A stretch of 64,000 nucleotides of DNA from Armigeres subalbatus (Eukaryota; Arthropoda; Insecta; Diptera; Culicidae): the NCBI RefSeq assembly GCF_024139115.2, contig NC_085141.1, positions 217,223,783-217,287,782 on the forward strand, in the 5' to 3' direction. Position numbers and translations under genes: made by a program. Under the pieces are notes generated by a model. It did not search any database and was not told the DNA's origin. It saw nothing but the letters and a program-made list of their open reading frames with translations. Shown here piece by piece: positions 1 through 13,049 of this stretch; the stretch's first letter is position 1; each line of letters starts with the position of its first letter.

Positions 1-2460
1 GCTTATTTTTATCTGCCATTCAAATAATTTGATTGCCTGTCAAATAAGGCCTCGAAGCGTGAACTCTCCACTACCTCACAAGGAAGCCCACCCACGTTAT
101 TGACTTTAAACGAATATCAGGATTAAACAAGTTTTTCGCCTTTACTTCCGAGGCTCTACGGAGAGAATCCAAAAACACGTTAGGTACGTCAGATATTAAA
201 TATTGCCGGAAGTAAAACATTGACTTCTCACACGAAATAAAAATTGAGCTATTTAGTTGTGGGCCAAGATATCGGATAGCTACTTTTGTCTTGGAAACCC
301 GATTAGATTTCGAAAGGCTTAATTTAATATTGATAAAACGTCTCGAACGGGGTGTGACGTTTTGCAACTCGCAAAAGCTTTTGGGCAGATAAAAATGGAA
401 GCCTATGAATTAATGTTCCTCTGATCTTATTGAAAAATATAAACATGGCTACAACAAATACACATGCTCAATAAGAAAACAACAATGTTGCATTCCATGA
501 GCTAAATGAAACTTCAACACCTGTCAAAAAATGCCAGAAAAAGCAACTCGAATGTCGAGCCCGATGCTGCGAAAGGCACCGCACATTGGAGCTAACACCT
601 ACATAAAAAAACACCCCCATGACCGAGTGGCCTCGAAAGGGCTTTCCACCGTTTTTCGCTTGAAGAAGTGAAAGTTCATGACATCCTGTTCTTTTGTTTC
701 ACATTGTTGTTTATGCTGCTCATTTCCACGTTTTCTCGTCTGCTTAATTAAATCGCTGGATGCATTTTTTCCCCTCAACCTTCCGGTGTGGGTGTGATTG
801 GTGGTGTGGTGTTTTGACTGAGCTCAGCAGACACGGAATCGGTACCGAAAAGATGCGAGGAAAGTGTAGAAAACTATTTCAATTATAGTAAAATAGCATT
901 TGAAATGCAAAAAAGGGCGAAGCTATTTAAGAACGGGAAGAGAGTAAAAAATATAGCGTGGTGGAATGGATGGAATTCGCGATTCTTGCATGTGCCCGGG
1001 AATGGAAAAGTTTAAACAGAATGTAGCAAATTAAAAAAGAATCTACCGTTTTGATTCAGATCCCGAGCATGACTCATATTCCGAAAATTTTGCTTTTAGA
1101 TGGCCATTACAACTTTATTCACGTGATTCTTTCATCATGAGTTCATTTGATTTGTTCAACCACTGTACGAAAAATCATTGATAATTTTAATTTTAATTTT
1201 GAGACATATTCGGAATTTGAGTCAAAACGGTAACAACCAAGCCAAGTGCATGCACGCTAGCGAGCACATTGTCGACTGTGCTCGGGTGAAATTTGGGTGA
1301 GAATATGATGATGTGTGTGTGTATCGTACTGCGAAAAAGTATCCTGTCAAGTGCTAAATAAGTGGTACAGAATAGTGTGAAGGGCGTACTTGTGCCAACA
1401 ATGAATGTGTGCAGGAATGCAATATGAAAAATTTCATTATTTCGTTAGACAGGGTGATTTGATTAAGATTAACTATTAGTTATGTTAATCTCATATCATC
1501 CTCATATATACCTTTCATTTTAATACTTCACATGTATGTAATTAACACTTAAATATAATAGAATTTATGAATTGCGTTGCGATGATGGATGCAACTGCAA
1601 CGTAATAATGTAAGCAATACCAACTGTGTCACTGTGAACAATGAGTTTATCAAACTTAATCCTTTTCGTCGCGTGCACGATAATCGATTCGATTGCTTTC
1701 TAGTTTGTAGCAACTGAATTAGTGAAAGTCTTCAAATTTTCCAAACAACAGCGCTGCACCTGGATCAGCAGACAGCATACAGAGAAAAATGATGGGCCAA
1801 AAAGCTGATGTGCATTTTGTGGAATATTTTTATGAACCCACTTAAAATTTATATATGTAACAGAAGAGTAAGCGCTACTGAAGCTAATGGCATAAATAAC
1901 AGCTGCTACAACCTGCTACCCTGAAAGGTATACTAGTTTTATAACAGCGTTAAGAAACTATAAAAAACTGATACAGCTTCTTTAAATGAAGAGATAGCGA
2001 TTTGCACTCTTCAACGACAATAAGTTTTTTTCAAAGCACGTACAACTTCGTAGAACATTGGAAAAATGTAAAATTCGAAATGAAAAAGTTAGAGCCAAAA
2101 AATAATTTTTAAGGGGTTACAAACTTTACACCCCTGTAACATTGTCCACTTCAGAGATGGAAGATTGGTATCTTCGACAGAATGGCTTGAAATTGTCATT
2201 TCTACAATAGCTCCATACAATATAAACAATTTTAGCAATCAAATAAAAAATATATTTTTTTCTCGGGTTGCACACTTTTAAGTCAATTTTTCTTACTCCT
2301 CAAATAAAGTGTCCTAAAAATAAAGACACTCTCCAGGAGACATCAAAAGTCTCCAAAAAATAGTTTCGCCGATAAAACCAATGTCCCACTTTTTTCAAAA
2401 CCATCCCACTGTGAGTAGTGGAACGAGTCGGCGAATTGGACTTCAGCTTAAAAAATGGGA
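1..2460. other. AT-rich intronic sequence, nothing recognisable
   Basis: I see no gene, tRNA or clear transposon end. One 98-codon minus-strand open stretch at 71-367 has no recognisable domain and is ignored. By position this is the downstream SK intron. Confidence 0.5.
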
Positions 2461-2469
2461 CAGATAAGA

Positions 2470-3560
2470 AAGTTTCACCCTCCAGCAGTACCTGGATCAG
2501 AAGTATAGCCTTATGCTAGAGTTAGAGAGCGAATTTTGCAGTACGATGAGTGATAACTAGAGAAGATCAAAGTTTGGATCGCCGCTACAGAGCGATGCAG
2601 AGGAAAGCTGAATTCCGGAGTTGTGTCAATGGGTGCAAATGAGAATGACATTTTCGAATTCCAAAAAAGGACATTGCTCACAAGTTTCATGACCCCATGC
2701 AAAATTTTAGCTCAATCGGACATGATTTAGGGGTGCCTAAAATTCATCAATGTTTTGAAATTTTTACCCATGACCGAAGGAAAAATTGAAAATGACCTAA
2801 AAATGCATGAAACGTCGAGACCTGATGTTATTTCAATAAAAAAATGTTTGAAAAAAAAATCTATGTTGTCTCTTATAACATTTTTGGGACTTTTTCAGAT
2901 GATGAATTTTTTTTCATCAAATTTTAACACCGGAAGATACGCAAACGTTTTTGTAGCCAAAAATATCCCCTTATGCAAAATTTGAGCTAAATCGGACATG
3001 ATTTAGGGGTGCTTAAAATTAATCAAAAATTATTTTTTTCTCACAAGGGGAAATTTTTTTTTTGTTTTTTGATGCCAAAGGACTCAAATTGCATGAATCT
3101 TTGAGAATTAGTTTAAAAAAAATCGACTGTTTTGGGATCGTCGAAAACAATTTTTCATCGAATTTCAAAACCGGACGTTACGTAAACATTTCCTAAGCCC
3201 TAAAATTTGCCCCTATGTAAAGTTTTGAGCACCCCTAAATTATGTCCGATGGAGCTCAAATTTTGCATAGGGGCATATTTTAGGGCTTAGGGAATGTTTG
3301 CGTAACGTCGGGTTTTTAAATTCGATGGAAAATTATTGTCGCCATGAGAATCCCAAAGTCCCAAAACAGTCGATATAGAAAAAATCTCAAAGTTTCATGC
3401 ATTTTGAGTACTTTGGCATCCAACAACAAAAACATTATTACCCCCCCCCCGTGGAAAAAAAGTTTTGATTTTTTTTATATATACAAAGACATTTCGGCCA
3501 AATGGCTGTTCTTGTCAAATGGTCATCGACCATCGGTCGCGAAATGAAAAAAAGATGTCT
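2470..3560. repeat. Cluster of related short repeats in both orientations
   Basis: The phrase GCAAAATTTGAGCTxAATCGGACATGATTTAGGGGTGC occurs in slightly different forms at about 2698-2740 and 2974-3016, and in reverse complement around 3210-3290. Around it lie A-runs and a CCTGATGTTATTT-type phrase that also recurs near 4135 as CTGGTGTTATCT. The structure suggests rearranged copies of one non-coding element. No protein-coding capacity is visible. Confidence 0.5.
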
Positions 3561-3906
3561 CTGTTTTGTAAAACAGAACAGTGAGAAAAATTAGTGCACT
3601 ATGTGTTACCTCTTGGCACTGAAATCAGTTGAGAATGCGTTTTGAATTGAATTGAAACACAGCTCTCGTCATTGTTTCTGATCAGATATAACCTCGTTCT
3701 AAAAAAAAGCGACTAATTTCAATACAACATCTAATCCACTATTTCTTTCCAGTGACGCTCATGGAGACGCATAGGATTCCTCGGTCGTCTGTATTAACTA
3801 ATGGGTGTTGATCTAATATTCCTTTCTTAATCCTATACAGAGTGTGATGACATGGTCGGGATCGTTGTTGGTCTTGATATAAAGGAATTCCAAAGCATGT
3901 ACAGTA

Positions 3907-5294
3907 GGGTGCCAACGAAAATCGACTTTTCGAATTTCAAAAACGGGTAGTGCTCAAAAGTTTCATCTCCTCGAAAAAAATTTCCTATTTCAGCTCAATC
4001 GGACTTCGTTAAGTGTTGGACCAAAGCGGTCAAAGTTTGACTATTTTTATTTTGAAACATGAAAATTTTCCAAGGGGAAGGGGGCACAGGAAAAAAATGA
4101 GATGTCTTAGATTTCTAAGGAATGAAACGTCGAGATCTGGTGTTATCTAAAAAAAAAAATGTAAAAGATTTGACTTTTTGTGACTTGAAAAAAATATAGA
4201 ACTTGTAAAATCTTTCGAAATTAAAAAAAAAATTGATGTCAAATGTATTAAAAATGCACGAAACGTTTAGATTTGGTGTTTACACGAAAAAAATTTTTTT
4301 TTTGGAAAAAAATTACTTTTTGGGACTAAGAAAATTTTTGGGACTGAAATGCATGAAATGTACCTGAGAAATTTTCGTGTTTCGAAATAGTCAAACTTTG
4401 ACCGGTTTGGTCAAACACTTAACGAAGTCCGATTGAGCTGAAATTTTGCATAGGAACTTTTTTCGAGGAGATGAAACTTTTGAGCATTACCCGTTTTAGA
4501 AATTCAATGGTCAATTTTTCCCATACATTCCACAGTGTTTTCTAACCCAGGAATTCGAGATCTAAAATGTTTTGGCCATGAAAAGTTGATTTTAGAAAAG
4601 TTTCAGTATGTTAAGCTCCATATCTCGAAAAAAAAATTTTTTTGACTGATCCCTCTAAAAGTGAAATGGAAATCCTCTTTCCTCCAATTATAAAGCTATA
4701 TCATTGGTGTCTTGGAGATAGTTGTAGAAAAAGTTTCTACGGAAAATTTTGCGATATAGACTTTATTTCTATCTGCTATAGAAGTCGAGATATGGGTCGT
4801 TATTTATGAACGACCACCAAAAATTAGGTTTTTCACGATACTTATGTCAATATATTTTTTGGATTTTTCAAATGTTTTACAAAGATCTCAGTCGCGATAA
4901 AAAACATGAACCTTTCGAAGACAGTTCCTCCTTATTTTCAATATTGACGAAGTTATTGATAATTTTCGGTTAAAAAAAGAGCATTTTAACATTAACTGCA
5001 TACATTTAGGGGCAATTTGAGGCAGAATTTGAAAAATTGAAATTAAATTTGTATGGCATTTTAAAAAGGTAGATCATAACACAAATTCTCGCCTACTGTG
5101 CAGGGCAACATCTGCAGGGTCATCTTTACACTTAGGGGGATCAGTCAAAAAAAAAAAATCCCAAAATATGGAGCTTAACATACTGAAACTTTTCTCCGAA
5201 GCCACTGAGACTCTAAAATCAACTTTTCATGGCCAAAACATTTTTCAATCACGAATTCCTGGGTTAGAAAACACTGTGCATCCCATTGGCACCC
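3907..5294. mobile_element. TA-flanked MITE with GGGTGCCAA ends (outer element)
   Basis: It starts GGGTGCCAA at 3907 and ends TTGGCACCC at 5294, with TA on both outer sides (3905-3906 and 5295-5296). Inside, a longer inverted repeat is obvious: the text around 3950-4050 (AGTTTCATCTCCTCGAAAAA, CAATCGGACTTCGTTAAGTG) returns in reverse complement at about 4390-4490. TA target duplication and inverted ends suggest a Tc1/mariner-type non-autonomous element. No ORF. A second element is inserted near its right end. Confidence 0.65.
4531..5278. mobile_element. Nested foldback MITE, CACAGTGTTTTCTAACC ends
   Basis: The left end CACAGTGTTTTCTAACC at 4531 returns as its exact reverse complement ending at 5278. 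Similarity continues inward for about 130 bases on each side, including ATGGAGCTTAACATACTGAAAC near 5167 and its complement near 4600. It interrupts the outer GGGTGCC element, so it is the younger insertion. I could not settle on a target duplication (CATTC versus CATCC is the best match). No ORF. Confidence 0.6.
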
Positions 5295-5808
5295 TAACTG
5301 ATCAATTGTTTAACTGGTCATTCTTATTGTTTCTCAGCCAATGACGACTAGCAACTACAATATGTTCAGTCTATCAATACAAGCTAAGCTAAGCAAAGCA
5401 ATTCAGGCCTAGTGGCCTCACTACTGGATTTTATATACTGAGCAAAAGAGCGGAGAAGCATGCGCTGAACTGGAATCCAGCAGGAATTACAGCAGAGACC
5501 ACCACCAAAACACGAGTTGGGCCTCTGAAATTTTTTTCAATTCCTCGCTCTGTGCTGTTACCAATACCAACCGAAAACAACGTAACTGACGATGGGACTG
5601 GATGGAAGGAGACGAATAACTTAAGCTCTTCAAGTCGTTGGTTTACTGAATCCCGATTCCTTAGGAGAAAACCGGAAACCTGGCCAGAAATGGTACCCTT
5701 TAGGAGTACCACTGAAGGAGAGCTTTGCGCACATCTACTGACACACGTCTAAGTCTAAGAAGCCCGCTGTAATACCGCGGAATTCCTCCCACTGGCCTAC
5801 CTACCTTA

Positions 5809-5977
5809 GGGAAGATCCATAAAGTACGTCACGCAAAAATTGGCGATTTTCAACCACCCCTCCCTCCTCACACGTCACACTTTGTGTATGAAAATTCTAA
5901 AAAAATTGTATGAGTCGTCACGCTGCTCGGAGCCCCCCCTCCCCCCTAGGGGCGTGACGTACTTTGTGGATGGCCCC
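5809..5977. mobile_element. PIF/Harbinger-like MITE
   Basis: A 169-bp element starting GGGAAGATCCATAAAGTACG and ending in the near reverse complement (GACGTACTTTGTGGATGGCCCC). It is flanked by TTA on both sides (5806-5808, 5978-5980). A 3-bp TTA duplication with GG-starting inverted ends is the PIF/Harbinger pattern. It is non-coding; the open frame across it is accidental. Inner TIR bases such as AAAGTACGTCACGC are well kept, so it is fairly recent. Confidence 0.65.
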
Positions 5978-6189
5978 TTACTGAACAGCATTACACATCT
6001 CTACAGATTTTTTAACTGGCGTGAACCTGACAATAATGTGCAGTTGATTGAAGATCTTGTTGATGCTGAACGAGGGAAAAAAAGTTCGGCTGAATGCCAT
6101 TTACCGGAAAACACTTTCGGACGACATTGATCTAGCCGAATTTCGTTTTGCCGAAACATTCATTGCCTAGACAGATTTATAAAAAAAAT

Positions 6190-6310
6190 CATTTTTATTT
6201 TGCTGTTTGGCTGAAAAAAGACGTCTGGACAGATTGTGCCCCGTTTGGCATAATGGCCGTTTTTCATAATGGTCGTTTGGCATAATAGTCATTTAGCATA
6301 ATTCTCTGTG
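6190..6310 (+). repeat. Short TTTGGCATAATGGTC array
   Basis: About five degenerate copies of a 17-base phrase such as CGTTTGGCATAATGGTC between 6240 and 6305. The unit resembles the TTTGGCCGAA family seen at 9040, 41861 and 59790. Confidence 0.5.
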
Positions 6311-6529
6311 TGATAAATTAATGAGATTTGTCGAGCCATTCAGCTACGTTGTTCCCATGATATGGGCAATACGTGTAAATTGGACGCATGATTGTACAAC
6401 GTAGCAAAATTAAAATAGAGAAGGCTGCCGCCAAAACGGGAATATTAATCTGCATTGATTTTTTTTTATCATGTAAGAGTATGCTCATTGTGCGTTTCTT
6501 CCTTTTATTAGGAAAAGGAATCCTATTTT

Positions 6530-7640
6530 CACATTGAAAGAAGGCATCACATTCTCTCTTGACTTCTGGCGGGCAAATGCATCCATGCATTCAAAAAAGG
6601 GATCAAATCTTACCTTGCCTTTAGCCGAACAAATGTCTTACTTGAAAGAAGGGATCATATCTCCTTTTCCATGAACCGACCCGAGCAGCACACATCTTGC
6701 ATAAAGAACACGGTAAATCATATGGTCAAATCAGCCAAATCATACCAAGCGCCAAAGAAAAATGTCAAATTTTTTTGCCAAAGTTTTCGTGTAACAGATT
6801 CACTTAATCACAAATCGCATCGGACATCGTTCAACGCCATAACTGAGGATCTCCATCTCCAGGATATCCAGGATCACAACGCCATAACTGAGGAACGCCA
6901 TAACTGAGTTTGGCTGAACCCCGACCATTTGTGACCGGAATCAATCATAATTAGGTTGCTGCAACTAGTTTCACTTGACTTGTGCTGCTTGGGGAGAAAA
7001 TGCCCAAAATGAAATAAGGAATCCAATTCCATCATACCTTCAGCCGTACAAATGCATCAAGTTAAAGAAGGGATCATATGTATTTGCCCTTTCCTTAAAT
7101 CGAGCAAATGCCCAAATTGAAAGAAGGTATCCTATCATCTCTCTTTAGTCTCTTCTTCACACCTTTCCTACTGCCAGGAAAATGCATCATTTGAAGGAAA
7201 CTGCCTTAAACTGAGCAAATGCATGAATTGAAAGAAGTAATCATATCCTTTCTTGCCTACTACTGAGCGAAAGAACCATTTAAAAAAGGAATATATTTTC
7301 GCTTGCCTTAAATCGAGCAAATGCCTGAATTATATCTCCCCTTACCTTAAACCAAGAAAATGCTCAAATTGAAAGAAGGCATCACATCCTCTCTTGGCTT
7401 CTACCGGGCAAACGCATCCTTTCAAAGCAGGGATCATCTCTCCCTTGGAGGAATCATATCTCCCCTTGTCTTAAACCGAGCAAATGCTCAACATGAAAGA
7501 AGGAATCTTATCCTCTCTTGCCTTCTGTTTAGGGAATGCATTCTTTTAAAGAAGGAATCATGTCTTCCTTGCCTCAAAGAAGCAATCATGCCTTCTCTTG
7601 CTTTAAACCGAACAAATGCATCAACTGAATAAGGATACAT
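6530..7640 (+). repeat. Minisatellite, about 50-bp unit
   Basis: Roughly twenty degenerate copies of a unit like GAAGGGATCATATCTCCxTTGCCTTAAACCGAGCAAATGC with variable gaps. The reverse-complement family forms the arrays at 13050-13532 and 17346-17540, and further copies lie at 32460-32650. The open frames across it are repeat artefacts. A stretch at about 6690-6960 is not repeat-like. Confidence 0.7.
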
Positions 7641-7731
7641 TTCTGAATCTTATCTGGAATCTTATCAAAGAAGGAAGCGCATACTTCTTTGACTTTTACA
7701 GCTGACAAAGTGTGTTTTCAGAACAGATGAG

Positions 7732-7885
7732 TTGAGTCAAGTACGAGACACTGAAGACGACCTTACTATTGAGGTCGAAATACGTATCTGTCAAGGTACA
7801 ATTAAGTGGTGGAATTAAATGGGATTGTACAAACTCGTCTTATGACAAGTGAAGACATTGCACTATAAAACTCAAAATAATTTTC
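7732..7885 (+). repeat. Dispersed X repeat (TACGAGACACTGAAGACGACC), copy 1
   Basis: It begins GTCAAGTACGAGACACTGAAGACG, passes through GGTCGAAATACGTATCTG and GGTGGAATTAAATGG, and ends near AAAACTCAAAATAA. The same unit is present inverted at 22070-22237, and as a head-to-head pair at 14617-14888. It is non-coding and moderately conserved, with short internal inverted repeats (CGACC...GGTCG). Confidence 0.65.
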
Positions 7886-8189
7886 TTAACAGAACAGATG
7901 ATTTATCTCCTGTAGAAGTATTTTCTTTGCCTTTTTCTCGTAATATTTTTTCTTGAATGCTCACAATTTTGTTGCTGGAGTGTTTGTCTTTTGTGACATG
8001 TCGAGAGCGATGTTGTGACTGACCCAGAGGCAGTCTCACTGCAAAAAGCAGATGAGATAGAAATTTAATGGAGACTACCAATGTCTTCGAGAAATGATTT
8101 TCATATACATTCTTTAATTGATGTAATAGCAAAAACAATTTAAAAAAAATGAACACGTGTTGCATTAATCCCGAAATTAGTTATTTTAC

Positions 8190-8550
8190 AACTATTATGC
8201 CAAATGACCATAATGCCAAACGGTCTTTAAACCAACCACCGTTTGAACGATTAGGTAATTTTGCCGGAAATGCCGTTTGGCAGAAAACGCCAAATGTTGG
8301 TCATTGGCAGAAAAGGACATTTAGCGTTTTTACGGAATAGATCATTCGGCCCACATCGATCATTTGGCCATAAAGCCGAAAATTTCATTTGGCCAAATGG
8401 ATCATACGACTGTAAATGTCATTTGGTCAGCGAGTCATATACGGCTAAAAATGTCGTGAACGAACGTGATAATTGTAAAGTGGGAAATAAGAAGTGAGAA
8501 ATGAGTAGTAAAAATGAGAAATTAGTGAGAAGGGAACGTCTCACTTTTCA
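8190..8550. repeat. TTTGGC-type array followed by GAGAAGTGAG tract
   Basis: Degenerate 17-base units (for example AATGCCAAACGGTC and CATTCGGCC...) run from about 8195 to 8450, followed by a GAAGTGAGAAATGAG tract and GACGTCTCAC. The same pairing of array plus GAGAAGTGAG/GACGTCTCAC tract makes the centre of the foldback at 41861-42882, so this looks like a decayed copy. Confidence 0.5.
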
Positions 8551-9039
8551 AATTTCAAGAAGTGCGAAGTCAACCTGAAGTGGAGCCTGACAGATTCTAA
8601 AGCAACGATGTCCTGAGGAATATTATGATGGAGGTGGAAAACATACACAGTTGAAAATTCTGAAAATTACATGCCATAGAAATATTTTAACTCTTATTTA
8701 TGTGTTCGATAACCTCTAATTTTGCATCCAACTTTTTTTTGTACGCAATATTGAATACAAGCCCCATAGTAATGACGACCTGTAATTTTAAAAAGTGATG
8801 GAAAAATGAGTCGAATCGAACAGAGCCTTTTTGTTACATCATATATGCTGTAACATTTTCATACTGTGTAGCTTATTCATGACCACTCAAAGAAATATGT
8901 CTTTGGACCACAACCAATTCCTGGTTGGGTCATAGAATGGTTTCCAATCACGAATATCCTTTGAGAACAGTCCATCAGCTCTGATGGACTGTGTTAAAAT
9001 TTTATCACTGACACAATTGTACTTGTTTTTGGGAAAGGG

Positions 9040-9525
9040 TCGTTTGGCAGAAACCCATTCGGCCGAAAGCCATTTGGCCGAATGCCACTAGGCTGAACAA
9101 ACCATTAGGACGAAACCCATCTGGCCGAAAGGGTCAAATGTCCTATTCGGCCATATGACCTATTCGGTAAAATGTCTTATTGGCCCAAATGCCCTATTCG
9201 GCCAAATGAGCCTTTTGGCCAAACGACCCTCGGTCAAATGAACCTTTCGGCCAAATGACCCTTTTGGCCTAATTATCTTTTCTGCTGAATGACCCTTTTG
9301 GCTAAACGACCCTTTCGCCGAAATGACCCTTTCGGCAAAATGCCCTTTAGGTCAAATAACCCTTTCGGCCTAATGACCCTTTCGGTCAAATGACCCTTTC
9401 GACCTAAATTACGACGACCCTTTCAACTAAATTACTTTCGGCCTAATGGTCTGTTCGGCCAAATGGTATATTCGGCCAAGTGCCATTCGGCCAAATGGCA
9501 TTCGGTCGAACAGTATTCGGCTACT
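9040..9525. repeat. Decayed foldback of 17-bp TTTGGCCGAAAGGGTCA units
   Basis: The left part (9048-9135) reads in one orientation (CATTTGGCCGAATGCCACTAGG, then CCATTAGGACGAAACCC). From about 9135 to 9525 the units read in the other (CCCTTTCGGCCAAATGA), ending with CGGCCTAATGGTCTGTTCGGCC. The ends match those of the intact-looking copy at 41861-42882, but most of the left arm and the centre are missing. Confidence 0.65.
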
Positions 9526-9529
9526 TAGC

Positions 9530-12230
9530 GTAATAACCAACAATGTTTTTAGGTAGGCGTAACAGCAAACAATATTTTCATGCAAGTATTTTTTAAATTT
9601 GGGAACATTACTAATCTATATGAAAAGTGCAGTTATCTTAATGTAATGAAGCGTTGTCTCCCATTAGAATTAAACGAAATTGTACAAATTCGCTTTACAG
9701 ATATGGAAGGCGGAGACGTTTTACAGATTTGGATTTATCACGAAAAAGAACCCAAACAAACTGAAGCAGTGTTAAAAGCCACGTCTGCATGATTGTAGGT
9801 TAACCTAATGCAGATATCGATTCTAATGGATTACAAAAATGTATTTTTACTGAATTTAAAAGGATCAGTGAGCTTATCAATCTTCGCCGGTTGTGTGTGT
9901 TGTTACTGGAAGTGGCTTATCGTTGTTTACAAATGGGGTCTTCTCTCCATTGTCGAAGACAACCGAAAAAAGCTGATTTGCATATTCAAATTTGTTGTTT
10001 GAATCAAGTGATTGAATAATTTTGGGGAGTGCAGAGATTCGATCACAATCATTCTACTTTTTCCCAGTTAAATTCAATTTCCGGGGCAAGGTATAGGGAG
10101 TGGGCTTACCAGACATCCGGTATCAAACGATCCGTGACGTCTAGTTATTGGCTGCGGAAATCTCCATCCACAGGAAGCCTCTCGGCCGCAATGCAATGCC
10201 CGGATCTGTCGTGCTATGTTCTCGCGCCTTGTTAACGTTGATTGTTTGCTCTGCGGATTAGCAACCAAATGTCATTTCCACCAACTGTCGTCGTCGGACG
10301 AAGTAATAAATTTGAATCTAATTATGTTCAAACACATGAACAGTCGTGTCAGTCGAAATGGGCCGTTGAAACGCATTAGTAATGCGACATTACCCTCTAA
10401 TCGGTACTAAAACATTCACATTGATTCAGTTGTAATTGGTAGCTGAGATATACAGTTTTGTATATTCGTTAGCAGCAGCTTACTCGTGTGTTAAAATTAA
10501 TTATTCACTGTACTTTGCCATGCTTCTGAAGGTTACAACTTTCGACCTTTTCACTCCTACCCCTCTATTCAGGAGGTAAATGGTATTGTCTGATCTCCAT
10601 AAGCGTCGAAAAAAATACGGTTGGTGATTGATTTGACCGTAAACGAACATTGAAATCGGAATGTAGCCAATTCAGAGATTGATTTTCTGTTGAACCTCTG
10701 GTTTAAATAATAACATTTGACGTGGAATGTGACCCATTGAAATATGTACTCTGAAAGTTATACACTTTCAAGAGCTAACGCCGTACCTCGTACTTCTGTC
10801 ATAAATCAAATCTGTCAGTAGCGGAAAATGAATGCCATAGCGAATAAAACCCCTCCATAAAAACACCACGGAATGCAAAATCGCTCTGATTAACGTTGAC
10901 ATAAACTATAAATTCTATGCACATTTCCATAATTCGCTGTTCCGCTTGCTCACAGTAACAATTCTGCTTTTGTCCAACCTCAACCGTATGCGACCAGATA
11001 TCTATACAAATGAACATGTTTATCTCGGATCAACATGAACGAGGTCATGTAAAACTGCATCTTAATTAGTGTAATGTAGCATAAAAACGATTATTCCGCA
11101 CGTGCTGAGAGCGGGACTGGATATCGTACACGATGCGCTGCCTGCGCCATCGTCGCCATTTAGTTATCACAGATAAACAGGCGGAAACGCTTGTCAAATG
11201 CCGCACATTGCCAGTCTGCGTCTTATCACTTTTGGTAGTTCTGGTTTTGGTATCCACTTTTGAATGGCTAGTGTAGTTTGTGCAAGATATCGGCCCACTC
11301 TCTGTTTTCATGAATATAAAAATATAAACGTCAGATGCCGTGAAACACCTAAATGATTGGTTGACGAATTGGCCATTCTTACAATTTTCTGGAATGCTCA
11401 AATTATATTAGTGAAGAACAAGCCAAGTGCCAAAATTCACGTTCATTTCGAAAAACAAACGCTCAAAACTAATGTTAATGAATGTAAAGAATATGTCTCT
11501 TTTTAGAGTCAATATTTAATTATTTCCTTTTATGTACTGCACGAGAATTTGTCACCTCGGCTAGAGATTTGAAGCTCTTAATTTACTTGACTTATTTTGC
11601 TTAGTCTCAGCGAAATCACCGTTAAACAATGCACTTTTAAAAGTGTTACTCGTGATCAAACGCGACCATTGAATCCGTAATGGGTTTATGAAATTGTGTC
11701 CAGCTATGTAGATTTCGCGTCTGTTTGTCTTTGTGGTAGCCATCACCTAACTTTTTGGCTAATGATAATAACAATGGCTCTACATCGTATCGCCATACCT
11801 TCGTCGTTTTTGCCATTCAAACTAGATTGGAGCAAACTTTGGGCGTCCGACCTGCACAGATTGTGGTGCCGATCTTTCTGCTCATGCCGAACGAAACGTG
11901 TGTATATTCGGACTAATGTAACCAAATTCAATTCATTTGCGAATGGTATAATTAGAGGATTTTTTCTAACAAAACAAGACCAATTTACAACTTTCAATGA
12001 GCACTAGCTAACGGTATGCAACGTCGATTGGAATATTCTTACGAAAAGTTTGGCAACAGGCAGCGCCTGCGGGCTATAAAGGCTTCCCCAGACCTAAGCG
12101 ATTTCATCGCCGCGATGGCGACAACTAGTCGCCGCGATTCTATCGTTGGGTCGCTGCAGGCAATATCCTATTTACGCTTCCATACCTACATTTCAACTGG
12201 AACTTGGCCTGATTTTAAATTTACCACCTA
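9530..12230. other. Non-repetitive intronic sequence
   Basis: No gene is recognised. Short GC-richer islands near 10080-10270, 11090-11250 and 12050-12180 could be regulatory sequence or decayed exons, but none gives a recognisable protein and none has a convincing acceptor-donor pair in an open frame. Confidence 0.4.
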
Positions 12231-12235
12231 CATTA

Positions 12236-12846
12236 GGGTGGCTCAAATTAATATGGGAAAAACTTTTTTCAAATTTTTTGATGGGCCGCCCTCTTATTCG
12301 GTTCTATTTGATGCCCTGATGCTCTGGACAAAATTTCAGCCAAATCGGTCAACGTTTGGGCGGTGCTTAACTCGTTGTAAGTTTATATGCAAAAATGAAT
12401 TCACAAACATCCAAAAACAGTGAATTGCAGTTGGACGGCACAACTTACGAAGAAGAACTATGATACTCATTCAGTTTTTGTAGAATTAAATACAGAATGT
12501 TATGCAGGAAACCGCGAGAAGATTAGAGTTTGTCCGGCTAAGTTATTAGCATTTCTCTCGCATTAGTCGCATTAGTGGTCCTGGTTTGGAAAATCCCATA
12601 AGAAAACAATGGGATTTGCTAAATAAGGAACCAAAATTAAGAATAGTGCCTTAACTGGTGCATGCGTTTCTATTATGGATTAATCAATTTTGAGGATTAC
12701 AACACATTTTATTGTCGTTTTCACAGCTGTTCTAAGGAGCAGGAAGTAAAACCTTTCGCTTGATATATTAAGTCCACCCACATGTCTTTTACTTATTTAA
12801 AAAAAATAGTTGTTCTTATGTATGGCGACGATTGGTACACCCACCC
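12236..12846. mobile_element. TA-flanked MITE with GGGTGG/CCACCC ends
   Basis: It starts GGGTGGCTC at 12236 after TA and ends GTACACCCACCC at 12846 before TA, giving a 611-bp candidate with a TA duplication. The phrase GTATGGCGACGATTGGTA near its right end recurs at about 63718. The inverted ends are short, so this call is moderate. No ORF of substance. Confidence 0.45.
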
Positions 12847-13049
12847 TATTTCATATTTTCTATAATGTTGATTACAATACTTATCTCGTACTGATTGGTA
12901 ATGTTTGTTTACTTTGCTCGTTTGGTACCGCGTTCGATGGTTCGTTTGGTACTTCCAACTTCACTATTCGCGGGTCTCTATTTATAAACAACGTCTTTGG
13001 GTTAATGCATGAGCGTAAATGGTTCCATGTGTTTTCGGTTTTCCACGTA

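Noticed and set aside
71..367. 98-codon minus-strand ORF at the window edge
   Set aside because: No recognisable motif, no splice context, and AT-rich composition like its surroundings.
6530..7640. CRISPR-like array
   Set aside because: Units are degenerate, without constant repeat and variable spacer of fixed length, and the genome is eukaryotic; it is a minisatellite.
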